Notes: generated from the letters alone by a model not told the origin. 64,000 nucleotides of DNA from an uncultured Gammaproteobacteria bacterium (GCA_937899415.1 CALBPI010000060.1:1-64000); one strand, 5' to 3'; positions 20,556-30,504 are shown, counted from the stretch's first letter. A program made the numbers and translations.

Positions 20556-20559
20556 GGCG

Positions 20560-21048
20560 CTAGTCTTGACCAGCCGCCATGTCTGCCGGTGCCTCGATGC
20601 CCGTTACCGCGGCGAGCACCTCGTTCTCGTCACGCGCATTGCGAAGCCGCCGGGCCAGGGCGGGATCGACGAGGTGTTGCATGAGACGGCGCAGCGCGTC
20701 GGCGCGAGCCTCGTCGTCAGCAGACGGTATGACGAAGCCGAAGATCAGGTCGACGTCGCGGTTGTCGCTGGAGTCGAAGTCGATGGGCTTGGCGAGTCGC
20801 AGCAAGACGCCCCGCACGGTGCGCACTTCGGGCATTCGCGCGTGGGGAATGGCGAGGCCGCAATCGGCTGCGGTGCAGCCCAGGCGCTCACGTTCGAACA
20901 GTGCCTCGAAAATCTCGTCGGCACTGGCGTCATCGGCGCTTTGGGCGAGGTGGTGGCTCAGCAACTGCAACACCTGCTTCTTGCTCGTCGCCTCTATATC
21001 GAGGTGAACGCGGTCCCGGGTCAGAAGCGAATCGATCGTGAACGGCAT
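20560..21048 (-). CDS. ptsN: Nitrogen-regulatory PTS component EIIA-Ntr
   Basis: A 162-residue regulatory phosphocarrier of the nitrogen PTS, which transmits nutrient state to potassium and other regulatory targets. H69 in CGLAIPHAR is the phosphorylation site. The ATG at 21048 gives the family start MPFTIDSLLT; the frame opens further upstream into a long hairpin region without homology. It lies between hpf and rapZ. Its usual phosphate donors, NPr and EI-Ntr, are not encoded in the window. Confidence 0.95.
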   Translation of the reverse strand: MPFTIDSLLTRDRVHLDIEATSKKQVLQLLSHHLAQSADDASADEIFEALFERERLGCTAADCGLAIPHARMPEVRTVRGVLLRLAKPIDFDSSDNRDVDLIFGFVIPSADDEARADALRRLMQHLVDPALARRLRNARDENEVLAAVTGIEAPADMAAGQD

Positions 21049-21084
21049 CGTATTATTTTTTGTTTCGGCGGTTCTTGAGTCGAA

Positions 21085-21129
21085 CGCGCCGACCGGGTGG
21101 ATCCACAAAGGATGCACCCGGTCGGCGCG
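21085..21129. repeat. Long inverted repeat between hpf and ptsN
   Basis: Two perfect 15-nt arms (21085-21099 and 21115-21129) are followed inward, after one G/G mismatch, by ATCC/GGAT around an ACAAA loop. That makes about 19 pairs with one mismatch. No T-run follows on the minus strand, so it is not a standard terminator. It may protect or attenuate the hpf-ptsN transcript. Confidence 0.75.
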
Positions 21130-21183
21130 CGCTACATGCGATTATGCCACCTGAAGCGGGTCAGGTGCGGCCCTTAAGCCGGC

Positions 21184-21498
21184 TCAGGCGTGCTTTTGCA
21201 CTTCCCTGGCGTGGTGGTCGCACTGTTTTTCCTTGTGCTTCAAGATGCGACGGTCAAGCTTGTCGGCCAGGCCGTCGATCGCAGCGTACATGTTCTCTTC
21301 GGTCGCCTCGACGTGCAGGCGCTTGCCGCGCAGGTTCGCGGTCGCCTCGGCACGATGGCGGAGTTTCTCCACCGTGAGGATGCAGTGCACGTCGGTTACG
21401 TGATCGTAGTGCTTCTCGATCCGTTGCATCTTGGCGCTGACGTAATCTCGAAGGGCGTCAGTCACGTCGACGTGATGGCCGGTAACATTCAGCTGCAT
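21184..21498 (-). CDS. hpf: Ribosome hibernation-promoting factor, short form
   Basis: A 104-residue HPF/RaiA protein that binds the ribosomal decoding region in slow growth and inactivates ribosomes. The N-terminus MQLNVTGHHVDVTDALRDYVSAKMQRIEKHYD and the YAAIDGLADKLDRRILKHKEK segment are characteristic. It lacks the C-terminal dimerisation domain of long HPF, so it should be the short, gammaproteobacterial type. It lies between rpoN and ptsN. Confidence 0.95.
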   Translation of the reverse strand: MQLNVTGHHVDVTDALRDYVSAKMQRIEKHYDHVTDVHCILTVEKLRHRAEATANLRGKRLHVEATEENMYAAIDGLADKLDRRILKHKEKQCDHHAREVQKHA

Positions 21499-21683
21499 AT
21501 CTGGCTCCTATCTGTGTCATGGCATGTGTTTGATTGGGTGTCGGCGTTTCTCCTAGTCACCGGCAGAAAAGTCTTTCAAAACAGCCGCTTGGCCAAATCA
21601 CAGCCTTACGGCGCCGACGCAGCGCACAGGCGCAACGCCACTTGATCATGCGCCGATCGGGGGTGGGCTGCAAGCCCGTGGGA

Positions 21684-23093
21684 TTAGCGGGGTGCGCGGA
21701 CCCTGCGTTCGCTTGACGAAGCGATATTCATGGCCTCGCGGTACTTGGCGACGGTGCGACGGGCGACCTGGACGCCGTCTTCCTTGAGCAGTGCCGTGAT
21801 CTTGCTGTCGGACAGGGGTTTCGCGGGGTCTTCGGCGCCAACGAGCTTCTTGATTTTGGCGCGAACGGCCACGGAGCTCTGCTCGTCGCCGTCCGTGGTC
21901 GATACGTGCGAAGAGAAGAAATAGCGAAACTCGAGCACGCCGCGCGGGGTGTGCATGTACTTGTGGCTGGTTACGCGTGACACCGTCGATTCGTGCATAT
22001 CGATGGCCTCGGCGATGTCCTTGAGGATCATCGGCTTCATGGCCTCTTCGCCGTGCTCGAAGAACTCGACCTGGCGCTCGACGATGGTGCTGGCCACCTT
22101 GTAGAGCGTCTCGTTGCGGATTTCGAGGCTGCGCACAAGCCAGCGCGCTTCCTGGAGCTGGGCGCGCAGGACGGTGTGTTCGCCGTTACCGCGAAGCAGT
22201 GCTGCGTACTGTTGATTGACCTTGAGCCGCGGCACGCCCGACGGGCTGATTTCCACGATCCACTGTCCGTCGACCTTGCGCACGAACACGTCGGGAATGA
22301 CGTATTCGGTGCGGCCGCCACTGACGGCCTGGCCGGGTTTGGGGTGGCAGCTGCGTACGAGCGACAGCGCGTGCTCGAGGTCGTCATTGTCGACGGCGAG
22401 CCGGCGGCGCAACTGGGTGTAGTTTTGTTCGGCAACGAGCGGCAGGAAGTTCTCGACAATGCGCCGCGCCGTGGTCAGCCCCGGCGTGCCTTCGGGGTAG
22501 GGCGCGAGTTGTAGTGACAGGCACTCGCCCAGTGACCGGGCACCCACGCCCAACGGGTCGAAGCGCTGGATCTTGACGAGGACGCGCTCGATGCGGCTCT
22601 CGCTCAATGAGGGCTCGTCCAGAACCTCGCGGATTTCCTCAAGGCTCTCGAAGAGGTAGCCATCGTCGTCAATGGCGTCGATGATCGCCTCGCCGATGAT
22701 GCGTTCTTCATCGGTGAAGTTCTCTGTCTCGAGCTGGTGCAGCAGGTGCTCGCGCAGGGTCTCCTCGCGGTCATCAGCGAAGTCCGCCATCGACCGGCCG
22801 TCATTGCCCGAGAACGACGTGTCACCGCCGCGACCCACGTCGCGCCAGGAGTCTTCGGCGGGCGCCGCTGTGGGCTCGGGCGTCAGCGCACGGACCTCAG
22901 CCGTCGACGCGGCATCCACTTTGGGCGCGTCGGGCAGGTCCTCCATGTCGAGCATGACATTGGACTCGAGCGCTTCGGCAATCTGCTGATTGAGGTCCAT
23001 GACGGGCAGTTGCAGCAGTTTGATCGCCTGCTGCAGCTGGGGCGTCATGGTCAGCGTCTGACCAAGCTTGAGTTGTAGGGATGGTTTCAGCAA
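21684..23093 (-). CDS. rpoN: RNA polymerase sigma-54 factor
   Basis: Sigma-54 directs RNA polymerase to -24/-12 promoters opened by enhancer-binding ATPases. The 469-residue protein has the Q- and L-rich activator-interacting region I (LQLKLGQTLTMTPQLQQAIKLLQLP), an acidic region II, the core-binding domain, a helix-turn-helix around MHESTVSRVTSHKYMHTPRG, and the RpoN box ARRTVAKYREAMNIASSSERR. The conserved N-terminus maps to a TTG at 23093, preceded by GGGA. A perfect palindrome lies about 50 nt upstream. Confidence 0.96.
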   Translation of the reverse strand: MLKPSLQLKLGQTLTMTPQLQQAIKLLQLPVMDLNQQIAEALESNVMLDMEDLPDAPKVDAASTAEVRALTPEPTAAPAEDSWRDVGRGGDTSFSGNDGRSMADFADDREETLREHLLHQLETENFTDEERIIGEAIIDAIDDDGYLFESLEEIREVLDEPSLSESRIERVLVKIQRFDPLGVGARSLGECLSLQLAPYPEGTPGLTTARRIVENFLPLVAEQNYTQLRRRLAVDNDDLEHALSLVRSCHPKPGQAVSGGRTEYVIPDVFVRKVDGQWIVEISPSGVPRLKVNQQYAALLRGNGEHTVLRAQLQEARWLVRSLEIRNETLYKVASTIVERQVEFFEHGEEAMKPMILKDIAEAIDMHESTVSRVTSHKYMHTPRGVLEFRYFFSSHVSTTDGDEQSSVAVRAKIKKLVGAEDPAKPLSDSKITALLKEDGVQVARRTVAKYREAMNIASSSERRVRAPR

Positions 23094-23143
23094 AGCGTGT
23101 CCCGTCGTTTGCTGAATGATACCGTAACAAACGCTCGCTGATT

Positions 23144-23165
23144 CGCCGTGACCGCGGTCACGGCG
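23144..23165. repeat. Perfect 22-bp palindrome between lptB and rpoN
   Basis: Arms CGCCGTGACC and GGTCACGGCG flank a central GC with no mismatch. It lies 14 nt past the lptB stop and 51 nt upstream of the rpoN start. It lacks a T-run, so it is either a regulator-binding site or an RNA hairpin at the lptB 3' end. Confidence 0.75.
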
Positions 23166-23179
23166 GTGTCGATCCGGCG

Positions 23180-23905
23180 TTACAGTCGGAAGTCGTCGCC
23201 CAGGTAGACCTCGCGCACGTGGCGGTCCGTGACGATCTCCTCTGGCGTGCCGCTGGCGATCAGGCCGCCGTCGCTCAGGATGTAGGCGTGGCCGCAGATG
23301 CCCAGTGTTTCGCGCACGTTGTGGTCCGTAATGAGCACACCGATGCCGCGTTCGGTGAGGTGGCGAATCGTCCGCTGAATGTCTATGACCGAGATGGGAT
23401 CGACGCCCGCGAACGGCTCGTCGAGCAGAATGAAGCGCGGCTCGGCCGCCAGTGCGCGCGCAATCTCGACGCGACGGCGCTCACCCCCCGACAGGCTCAT
23501 CCCGAGGCTCGTGCGCACGTGGCCGATGTGCAGTTCGTCGAGCAACTGTTCGAGTCGTGCGTCGCGTTCGGTGCGGTTCAGGTCACGCCGCGCCTCGAGG
23601 ATGGCCATGATGTTCTGTTCGACGGACAGCTTGCGAAAAATCGACGCTTCCTGCGGCAGGTAGCCGAGACCCATGGCCGAGCGCCGGTGCATGGGGTCGT
23701 GCGTGAGGTCATTGCCGTCGAGCAGGATCCGGCCGCGGTCGCAGCGGACCAGGCCCACGATCATGTAGAAGGCCGTGGTCTTGCCGGCGCCGTTGGGGCC
23801 AAGCAGGCCCACGACCTCACCGCTCTTGATCTCGAGCGAGATGCCACGCACCACCTCGCGAAACTTGTAGCGTTTGGCGATATCCTGGACGCTCAGGATG
23901 CTCAC
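23180..23905 (-). CDS. lptB: LPS export ABC transporter ATPase LptB
   Basis: LptB powers extraction of LPS from the inner membrane together with LptFG. The 241-residue protein has Walker A GPNGAGKT at 36-43, signature LSGGERRR, Walker [14 protein letters not shown] and the switch histidine in [11 protein letters not shown]. It starts with a GTG that overlaps the lptA stop (GTGA). The partner permease genes lptF and lptG are not in the window, as is usual. Confidence 0.97.
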   Translation of the reverse strand: MSILSVQDIAKRYKFREVVRGISLEIKSGEVVGLLGPNGAGKTTAFYMIVGLVRCDRGRILLDGNDLTHDPMHRRSAMGLGYLPQEASIFRKLSVEQNIMAILEARRDLNRTERDARLEQLLDELHIGHVRTSLGMSLSGGERRRVEIARALAAEPRFILLDEPFAGVDPISVIDIQRTIRHLTERGIGVLITDHNVRETLGICGHAYILSDGGLIASGTPEEIVTDRHVREVYLGDDFRL

Positions 23906-24582
23906 GGCGCGTCGCGATCCTCGTCGATGGCGTCGGCGGCCGCATCCTCGGCGGCGTCCTGTGCAGCGTCAGCCGCATCTTCAGGCGGCTGCACGACGAT
24001 TTTCACCCGCTCGCCTGTGTTGGCGTCACCCTCGAAAGCGACCTGTTGTCCTTTGACGTCGTAGACGAGCAGCGCGCCCGTGACTTCATTGGCGTCGTCG
24101 GAAATCCGCGCATTGCCCTCGAACCGCACGACACCGGCGTCAAGGTCGTAGTCGAAGCGCTCGGCCTGGCCCTCGGTGATCGCGGCGACGCCCGTGCGCT
24201 GGTCGATGAAACGCGCCGGCTCGCCGGTCACACGCGCGCGGACGAGCCGGTGCGACATAAAACGGAGCTCGGCATTCTCGGCGCGAATGCTGGCGCCGTC
24301 GACGTCGATTTCAACGTTGCCCGAAAACTGCCAGCTGGAGTCTGCGAAGTTGGTGCCCGCCGTGGTTTCCGCGCGGCGCGCTTCGATGCGGGTGGCGCCC
24401 TGCGTGATGCGCAAGCCGTAAAACACGGTCGTATTGTCGGCAAGATTGAGCTCGGAGTTGTCGGCGTCCATGACGATGGGCAGGCCGGGCTCGACCGCGA
24501 GCTGTGCCGAAGCGCCGGCCGCCAGCAGCGAGAGCAGCGCAGTCAACAGCCAACGCGTGAGATCAGGGTGTGAATTGGCCAC
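23902..24582 (-). CDS. lptA: Periplasmic LPS transport protein LptA
   Basis: LptA forms the periplasmic beta-jellyroll bridge that carries LPS to the outer membrane. The 226-residue precursor has an N-terminal signal peptide ([16 protein letters not shown]) and an OstA-like domain with [31 protein letters not shown]. The last 30 or so residues are an Ala/Asp/Glu-rich low-complexity tail not needed for the fold. It starts at a GTG and overlaps lptC by 20 nt. Confidence 0.93.
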   Translation of the reverse strand: MANSHPDLTRWLLTALLSLLAAGASAQLAVEPGLPIVMDADNSELNLADNTTVFYGLRITQGATRIEARRAETTAGTNFADSSWQFSGNVEIDVDGASIRAENAELRFMSHRLVRARVTGEPARFIDQRTGVAAITEGQAERFDYDLDAGVVRFEGNARISDDANEVTGALLVYDVKGQQVAFEGDANTGERVKIVVQPPEDAADAAQDAAEDAAADAIDEDRDAP

Positions 24583-25120
24583 GGATATTCGACCTCAGTT
24601 CAATCCGGTCTTCGTCGAGTAGTGCCAGCATACCCGTTGCCACGAGCGTACCTTCGCCAATTTCAAACCGGACCGTGTCGTCGGTCTCGACGGTCCGTGC
24701 CTCCGGGTTGAAGGCCAGCGTTTCGGTGTGCACCGCGACCGCGCCGACGGTGCCGTCGTCGGCGCGCCGGGCCACGACCTGGCCCGACAATGCGAGTTGC
24801 GAGCCGCCAAACTCGAGCGTGGCCGAATTGGCCTCGATCTGCCAGCGTCCGTTGCCGGCCGCGTAGTCGACGCGAATGCCAGACAACTCGATGGGCTCGC
24901 GGCTCGCCGTTTGCAGCGCACGTTGCGCCATGAGCTCGTAGAGCAGCTCGCCGTCGTCATCGGTGCCAAAGATGTGCGCGTCGATCATGTAGTAGCCGCG
25001 CTCGACGGGGGTGTTGGCCACGGGCGTTTCATCGTTGGTGTCGCGGTCGCCGCGCAGCAACCAGGTCGCCATGGCGGTGGCGGCCAGTGCGAGCAGTGCT
25101 ATCCAGCCGCGCGTGTTCAC
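24563..25120 (-). CDS. lptC: LPS export protein LptC
   Basis: LptC is a single-pass inner-membrane protein that passes LPS from LptBFG to LptA. The 185-residue product has an N-terminal membrane anchor (WIALLALAATAMATWLLRG) and a periplasmic jellyroll domain with the family pattern YYMIDAHIFGTDDDGELLYELMAQRA. It starts with a GTG overlapping the kdsC stop (GTGA), so kdsC, lptC, lptA and lptB are translationally coupled. Confidence 0.92.
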   Translation of the reverse strand: MNTRGWIALLALAATAMATWLLRGDRDTNDETPVANTPVERGYYMIDAHIFGTDDDGELLYELMAQRALQTASREPIELSGIRVDYAAGNGRWQIEANSATLEFGGSQLALSGQVVARRADDGTVGAVAVHTETLAFNPEARTVETDDTVRFEIGEGTLVATGMLALLDEDRIELRSNIRGQFTP

Positions 25121-25644
25121 GTGGATCGCGCCTCGCGAGCGGCAAGTATGAAGTCGGCGATCTCGCGTACGGCGCCATCACCACCCGGGCGGCGTGTGAT
25201 GAGGTCGGCGCGGCTGGCGACGGCGACGACGGCATTGGCCGGAGCAAATGCGATCCCCGTTGCCTCGAACATGGGCAGATCAGGCATATCGTCTCCGACT
25301 GCCGCCGCCTGCTTCTGTTCCACGCTCAGCTTGGATAGGAGTCCCGTGATCGCGGCGTGTTTGTCACGACAACCCTGGAATACGTGCTCGATGCCGAGCT
25401 CCGCAGTGCGAGCCGTGACGGCACCGCTCGAGCGCCCCGTAATCACGGCAACACGGATTCCGCACTCGATGAGGTGGCGCAGGCCATAGCCGTCCTGCGT
25501 GTTGAAGGTCTTGCTCTCGTTGCCAGCATCGTCAAGCGTGAACTTGCCGTCGGTCATGACGCCATCGACGTCAAACACCACGAGCCCGATGTCGGCCGCG
25601 GCCGCAACGAGCTCGGGTGACGCCATTTCGATGAGGACCGCCAC
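25117..25644 (-). CDS. kdsC: 3-deoxy-D-manno-octulosonate 8-phosphate phosphatase
   Basis: KdsC releases phosphate from Kdo-8-phosphate, giving Kdo for the LPS inner core. The 175-residue HAD-family protein carries motif I FDVDGVMTDGKF, motif II ITGRSSG, and the late motif GDDMPDLPMFEATG. The GTG at 25644 shares one base with the kdsD stop; an in-frame ATG at 25626 is an alternative start. It sits with kdsD and the Lpt genes. Confidence 0.95.
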   Translation of the reverse strand: MAVLIEMASPELVAAAADIGLVVFDVDGVMTDGKFTLDDAGNESKTFNTQDGYGLRHLIECGIRVAVITGRSSGAVTARTAELGIEHVFQGCRDKHAAITGLLSKLSVEQKQAAAVGDDMPDLPMFEATGIAFAPANAVVAVASRADLITRRPGGDGAVREIADFILAAREARST

Positions 25645-26618
25645 TACATGACACCCGCGCGAAACAGGTCGTGGATGTTGAAGGCGCCGATGAGTTGTTC
25701 GTCGCCATCAGTGACGGGCAGTGCCGTGATCGCGTAGGTCTCGAGCATGTGAACGGCCTCGGCCGCGAGCGCGTTGGACCGGATGTGGTGGCCGCCCTGC
25801 GTCATCGCGTCGCGCACGTTGAGGCCCGTGAGGTCGAGCTGTTCGTCGAGCAGCCGGCGCAGGTCGCCGTCGGTGAACACGCCCGCCAGGCGCACGCCAT
25901 CCGTGACCGCGGCGAAACCCAAACCCTTGCGGGTCATTTCGATGAGTGCATCACTGAGCGTGGCGCCGATATCGACGACGGGTACGGCGTCGCCTGTGTG
26001 CATGATGTCGGCGACCGTGAGCAACAGGCGTTTGCCCAGGCTGCCGCCCGGGTGCGACCGCGCGAAATCCTCGGCCGTGAATTCGCGGCTGTCGAGGAGC
26101 GCGACGGCCAGGGCGTCGCCAAACGCGAGCGTTGCCGTGGTGCTGGCTGTTGGCGCCAGGTTGAGTGGGCAGGCCTCCTCGGCGACACCCACGTTGAGGT
26201 GCACATCGGCTTGCCGCGCCAGCGTCGACCTGGCGTTGCCCGTCATGCTGATGAGCGGCGCGCCCAGCCGTTTGATGAGCGGGAGGATCGTCAGCACCTC
26301 TTCGGTCTCACCCGAGTAGGAAATCGCGAGTACGACGTCGTCGGGCGTGATCATCCCCAGGTCGCCATGGCTCGCTTCACCGGGGTGCAGATAAAACGCG
26401 GGACTGCCTGTGCTGGCCAGCGTCGCGGCGATCTTGCTCGCCACATGACCTGATTTGCCCATGCCGGTAACCACGACACGGCCCCGGCATTCGAGACACA
26501 GCTGACAGGCCGCTTCAAAGTCGTCGTCAATCCGAGCCGCGAGTGCCTGGACGGCGTCGGCTTCGATACGCAGAACGCGCTGCGCCTGCTCCAGGCGCCG
26601 TTTCGCGTCAGACCCCAT
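25644..26618 (-). CDS. kdsD: D-arabinose 5-phosphate isomerase
   Basis: KdsD converts ribulose-5-phosphate into arabinose-5-phosphate, the precursor of Kdo. The 324-residue protein has an N-terminal SIS domain (GMGKSGHVASKIAATLASTGSPAFYLHPGEASHGDLGM, then SYSGETEEV) and two C-terminal CBS repeats. It overlaps yrbG by 11 nt and kdsC by 1 nt, so the block is tightly coupled. Confidence 0.96.
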   Translation of the reverse strand: MGSDAKRRLEQAQRVLRIEADAVQALAARIDDDFEAACQLCLECRGRVVVTGMGKSGHVASKIAATLASTGSPAFYLHPGEASHGDLGMITPDDVVLAISYSGETEEVLTILPLIKRLGAPLISMTGNARSTLARQADVHLNVGVAEEACPLNLAPTASTTATLAFGDALAVALLDSREFTAEDFARSHPGGSLGKRLLLTVADIMHTGDAVPVVDIGATLSDALIEMTRKGLGFAAVTDGVRLAGVFTDGDLRRLLDEQLDLTGLNVRDAMTQGGHHIRSNALAAEAVHMLETYAITALPVTDGDEQLIGAFNIHDLFRAGVM

Positions 26619-27585
26619 TCGTCATGCTCTGCGTCAGCACATAGACGTGGTAGGAGAAGAACGCGATCAGCAAAGCAGAGCCCTCGATGCGGTTGATGCG
26701 CCCGGCGCCCGAGTAATTGTAGGCCATTGCGAACAACACGAGCGTCAATGCGATCATCACGAAGAAATGCAGCGACAGAACCTCGGCGCTCAGCCCCGTG
26801 GGCTCGATGACGACAGCCGCGCCGATGACCGCCAGCAGGTTGAACATGTTGGAGCCGATGATGTTGCCGATGGCGAGACCTTGTTCGCCCTTGAGCGCCG
26901 ACATGATGGATACGGCCAGCTCGGGCAGACTCGTGCCGATGGCCACCAGCGTGACGCCGATGACCAGCTGACTGACGCCCAGACCTTCGGCAATCGTCGT
27001 CGCGCCGTTGACGAGCAACTGTGCGCCCGCGAGCAACACGAGCAGACCCAGCAGGAACCAGCCCGCGGCCACGTTCATGGCCATGTCCTTGGGGATCTCG
27101 GCTTCGTATTCAGCTTCGATCGGATCGTTGACGTTGCTGCGGTAGCCCAGGCGCACAATCCAGTACATAACGACCACGAGCGCCGTGAGCATGACGAGTC
27201 CGTCGATGCGCGACAGGTTGAGATCGAGGCAGAGCGCTACGGCCAGCAGGGTGACGGCCAGCAACGCGGGCATCTCCTGCTGCAGTGTGCGCGAGAGGAC
27301 CTGGATGGGTCGCAGCAGCGCCGTGGCACCCAGCACGAGCGCGATGTTGGCGATGTTGGAGCCGACAGCGTTACCGATGGCGAGGTCGGGTTGTCCTTTC
27401 ATGGCCGCTACGATCGACACGAGGATCTCGGGCGCGGAGGTCGCGATGCCGACGACGGTCAGGCCGATGAGCAACGTGGGCACGCCCAGGTTGCGCGCCA
27501 TGGCGCCGGCGCCGATAACGAATCGATCGGCCCCCCAGATCAGGGCCAGAAGACCCACGATCACCATGGCCACGTTGACGAGCAT
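26608..27585 (-). CDS. yrbG: Calcium/sodium antiporter, YrbG family
   Basis: A 325-residue inner-membrane cation/Ca2+ exchanger with about ten helices in two inverted halves. The alpha repeats are the paired segments GIATSAPEILVSIVAAMKGQPDLAIGNAVGSNIANI and GTSLPELAVSIMSALKGEQGLAIGNIIGSNMFNL, which hold the transport acidic residues. The ATG at 27585 gives the standard N-terminus MLVNVAMVIVGLLALIWGADRFV; the frame is open upstream without homology. It heads the kds-lpt block, as in E. coli. Confidence 0.93.
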   Translation of the reverse strand: MLVNVAMVIVGLLALIWGADRFVIGAGAMARNLGVPTLLIGLTVVGIATSAPEILVSIVAAMKGQPDLAIGNAVGSNIANIALVLGATALLRPIQVLSRTLQQEMPALLAVTLLAVALCLDLNLSRIDGLVMLTALVVVMYWIVRLGYRSNVNDPIEAEYEAEIPKDMAMNVAAGWFLLGLLVLLAGAQLLVNGATTIAEGLGVSQLVIGVTLVAIGTSLPELAVSIMSALKGEQGLAIGNIIGSNMFNLLAVIGAAVVIEPTGLSAEVLSLHFFVMIALTLVLFAMAYNYSGAGRINRIEGSALLIAFFSYHVYVLTQSMTNGV

Positions 27586-27738
27586 TGACTCCAAGCAGCG
27601 ATCTCCGCGGCGCACTCGCACCGCCTGCGCAGGCCGTTCCCGGGCTCAGGCACCCGAAGCGGCGGCAACATAAGACGAGGCCACAACGCCCGCAGGGCTC
27701 GTGGCCAGCCCTTAATAATACACAAAACCGCCATTTGC

Positions 27739-27771
27739 CCATGTCGGACATGGCCCCGGCACGGTGCCGGG
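27739..27771. repeat. Two adjoining palindromes upstream of ibaG
   Basis: CCATGTC-G-GACATGG (27739-27753) is a perfect 15-bp palindrome. It is followed directly by CCCGGCAC-G-GTGCCGGG (27755-27771), also perfect. They lie between the divergent yrbG and ibaG genes, about 60-90 bp before the ibaG start, and could be operator sites for either. A run of only three T residues follows nearby, so terminator function is unlikely. Confidence 0.65.
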
Positions 27772-27830
27772 CCGGGCGCTTTGTACTAGACTCTTCGACC
27801 CCCGAACAGGCCGCCCGGAGACCGAATCCC

Positions 27831-28070
27831 GTGACCCCCAGTGAGATTGAAAGCCTGATCCGAGAGGCGCTCGACGTGTCCGAGATTGTCGTGCAGAGCG
27901 ACGACAACGTGCACTTTGAGGCGCAGATCGTCTCGAGCGCGTTCGAGGGCAAGCGGGCCGTGGCCCGCCACCAGATGGTCTACGCGGCACTCGGCGACCG
28001 CATGCGCGCAGACATCCATGCGCTGTCGATCCGCGCGTTGACGCCCGCCGAGCTTGCGGCGCAGGGCTAG
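27831..28070 (+). CDS. ibaG: BolA-family protein IbaG
   Basis: A 79-residue BolA/IbaG protein, a family that binds monothiol glutaredoxins and iron-sulfur clusters and is linked to envelope stress. The BolA core is VHFEAQIVSSAFEGKRAVARHQMVYAALGDRMRADIHALSIRALTP. The start is a GTG at 27831 with GGAG about 10 nt upstream; the frame is open further back without homology. It is 3 nt upstream of murA, the conserved ibaG-murA pair. Confidence 0.92.
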   Translation: MTPSEIESLIREALDVSEIVVQSDDNVHFEAQIVSSAFEGKRAVARHQMVYAALGDRMRADIHALSIRALTPAELAAQG

Positions 28071-29330
<1,260 letters not shown>

Positions 29331-29333
29331 GCG

Positions 29334-30401
29334 CTACGGCCGCGTGGTCGCAAGCGTACGATCGCCGGCCACAGCTTCGGTGCTGCGCCGCTCTCCATTG
29401 CGCAGGTACTCAAGCCGCAGCCGCGCGCCGGGCGCGTAGCCGGCCACGGTGAGCAGCGCCTGCTGGTTCTCACGCATGGGCTCGCCGTTGATCGAAAGCA
29501 GCACGTCGCCGCTGCGAATGCCCGCGTCCCAGGCCGGACCGTCACGCAGCACCGCCGTCAGCACGATGCCAGAGCCGGGCTCCAGCCCAATCCGCGCCCA
29601 TTCGTCAGCCGTGAGCTGCTGCATTTCCAGACCAAGCCAGCCGCGTCGCACGCGTCCGTCCTCGCGCAGCGCGCGCACCACGCCACTGACGAGATTGGCG
29701 GGGATGGCGAAGCTGATGCCCTCGATATCGACTTCGCGCGACACCACGGCCGTGTTGATACCGATCAGTTCGCCGCGCACGTTGATGAGCGCGCCGCCTG
29801 AATTGCCCGAGTTAATGGCCGCATCGGTCTGGATGTAGTTCTCGAACGTCGTCAGCCCAAGCAGTCCCCGTCCCGTGGCACTGACGATGCCCTGGGTCAC
29901 GGTCTGACTCAGGCCGTACGGGTTGCCGATGGCCAGCACCACGTCACCAATCTGTAGCGTGTCGGACCGACCGACGCGGATCGGGGTCAGGTCGTCGAGC
30001 TCGATTTTGAGCAGCGCCAGGTCCGTGTCTGCGTCTGTGCCAACGACGGTGGGGATGGCCTCGCGCCCGTCGGCCAGCTGCACGCGTCCCGAGCGCGCAC
30101 CCCGGATGACGTGGAAGTTGGTGACGATGTAGCCCTGGGCATCGATGATGACGCCCGAGCCGAGGTTGGTCTGCACGGCCACGGGTGACTCGGCGCTGGG
30201 GTCGTCGCTGGGCACGAGCCGGGTTGTGTAGATGTTGACCACAGCGTCGGCACTGGCGGCCACGGCATCGGCGTAGCTGACGCGCGCCTGCTCGCGCGGC
30301 CCCAGCAGATCGGGCCTCAGCAGGATGACCACGCAGGCCAGCGCGAGGCCGCCCACGACACAGCGAAACAGGAATTGGAGGGTTTGGCTCAATCCAGACA
30401 T
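29334..30401 (-). CDS. degS: Periplasmic serine protease DegS (AlgW type)
   Basis: A membrane-anchored HtrA-family protease that senses misfolded outer-membrane proteins through its PDZ domain and starts cleavage of the anti-sigma factor RseA/MucA. The 355-residue protein has one N-terminal membrane helix (about 12-28), catalytic H97 (TNFHVIRG), D127 (TDLALL) and S201 (NSGNSGGALI), and one PDZ domain. The ATG at 30401 gives the E. coli DegS length; the frame is open to 31085, antisense to petA, without homology. Its sigma-E regulon partners are not in the window. Confidence 0.93.
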   Translation of the reverse strand: MSGLSQTLQFLFRCVVGGLALACVVILLRPDLLGPREQARVSYADAVAASADAVVNIYTTRLVPSDDPSAESPVAVQTNLGSGVIIDAQGYIVTNFHVIRGARSGRVQLADGREAIPTVVGTDADTDLALLKIELDDLTPIRVGRSDTLQIGDVVLAIGNPYGLSQTVTQGIVSATGRGLLGLTTFENYIQTDAAINSGNSGGALINVRGELIGINTAVVSREVDIEGISFAIPANLVSGVVRALREDGRVRRGWLGLEMQQLTADEWARIGLEPGSGIVLTAVLRDGPAWDAGIRSGDVLLSINGEPMRENQQALLTVAGYAPGARLRLEYLRNGERRSTEAVAGDRTLATTRP

Positions 30402-30474
30402 CGACACCGCGGAGACACTGCCCCGCACCGGCTCTTTTGTGGCCACTATTGTGACGCAGGCCAGCGCATAGCGG

Positions 30475-30504
30475 TAGGCAAGGCTGCGTCGAGGCCTGTA
30501 TAAT
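30475..30504 (+). promoter_or_regulatory. Promoter upstream of petABC
   Basis: TAGGCA (30475-30480) and a perfect TATAAT (30499-30504) are 18 nt apart. The predicted start near 30511 leaves a leader of about 356 nt before the petA ATG. Confidence 0.55.
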
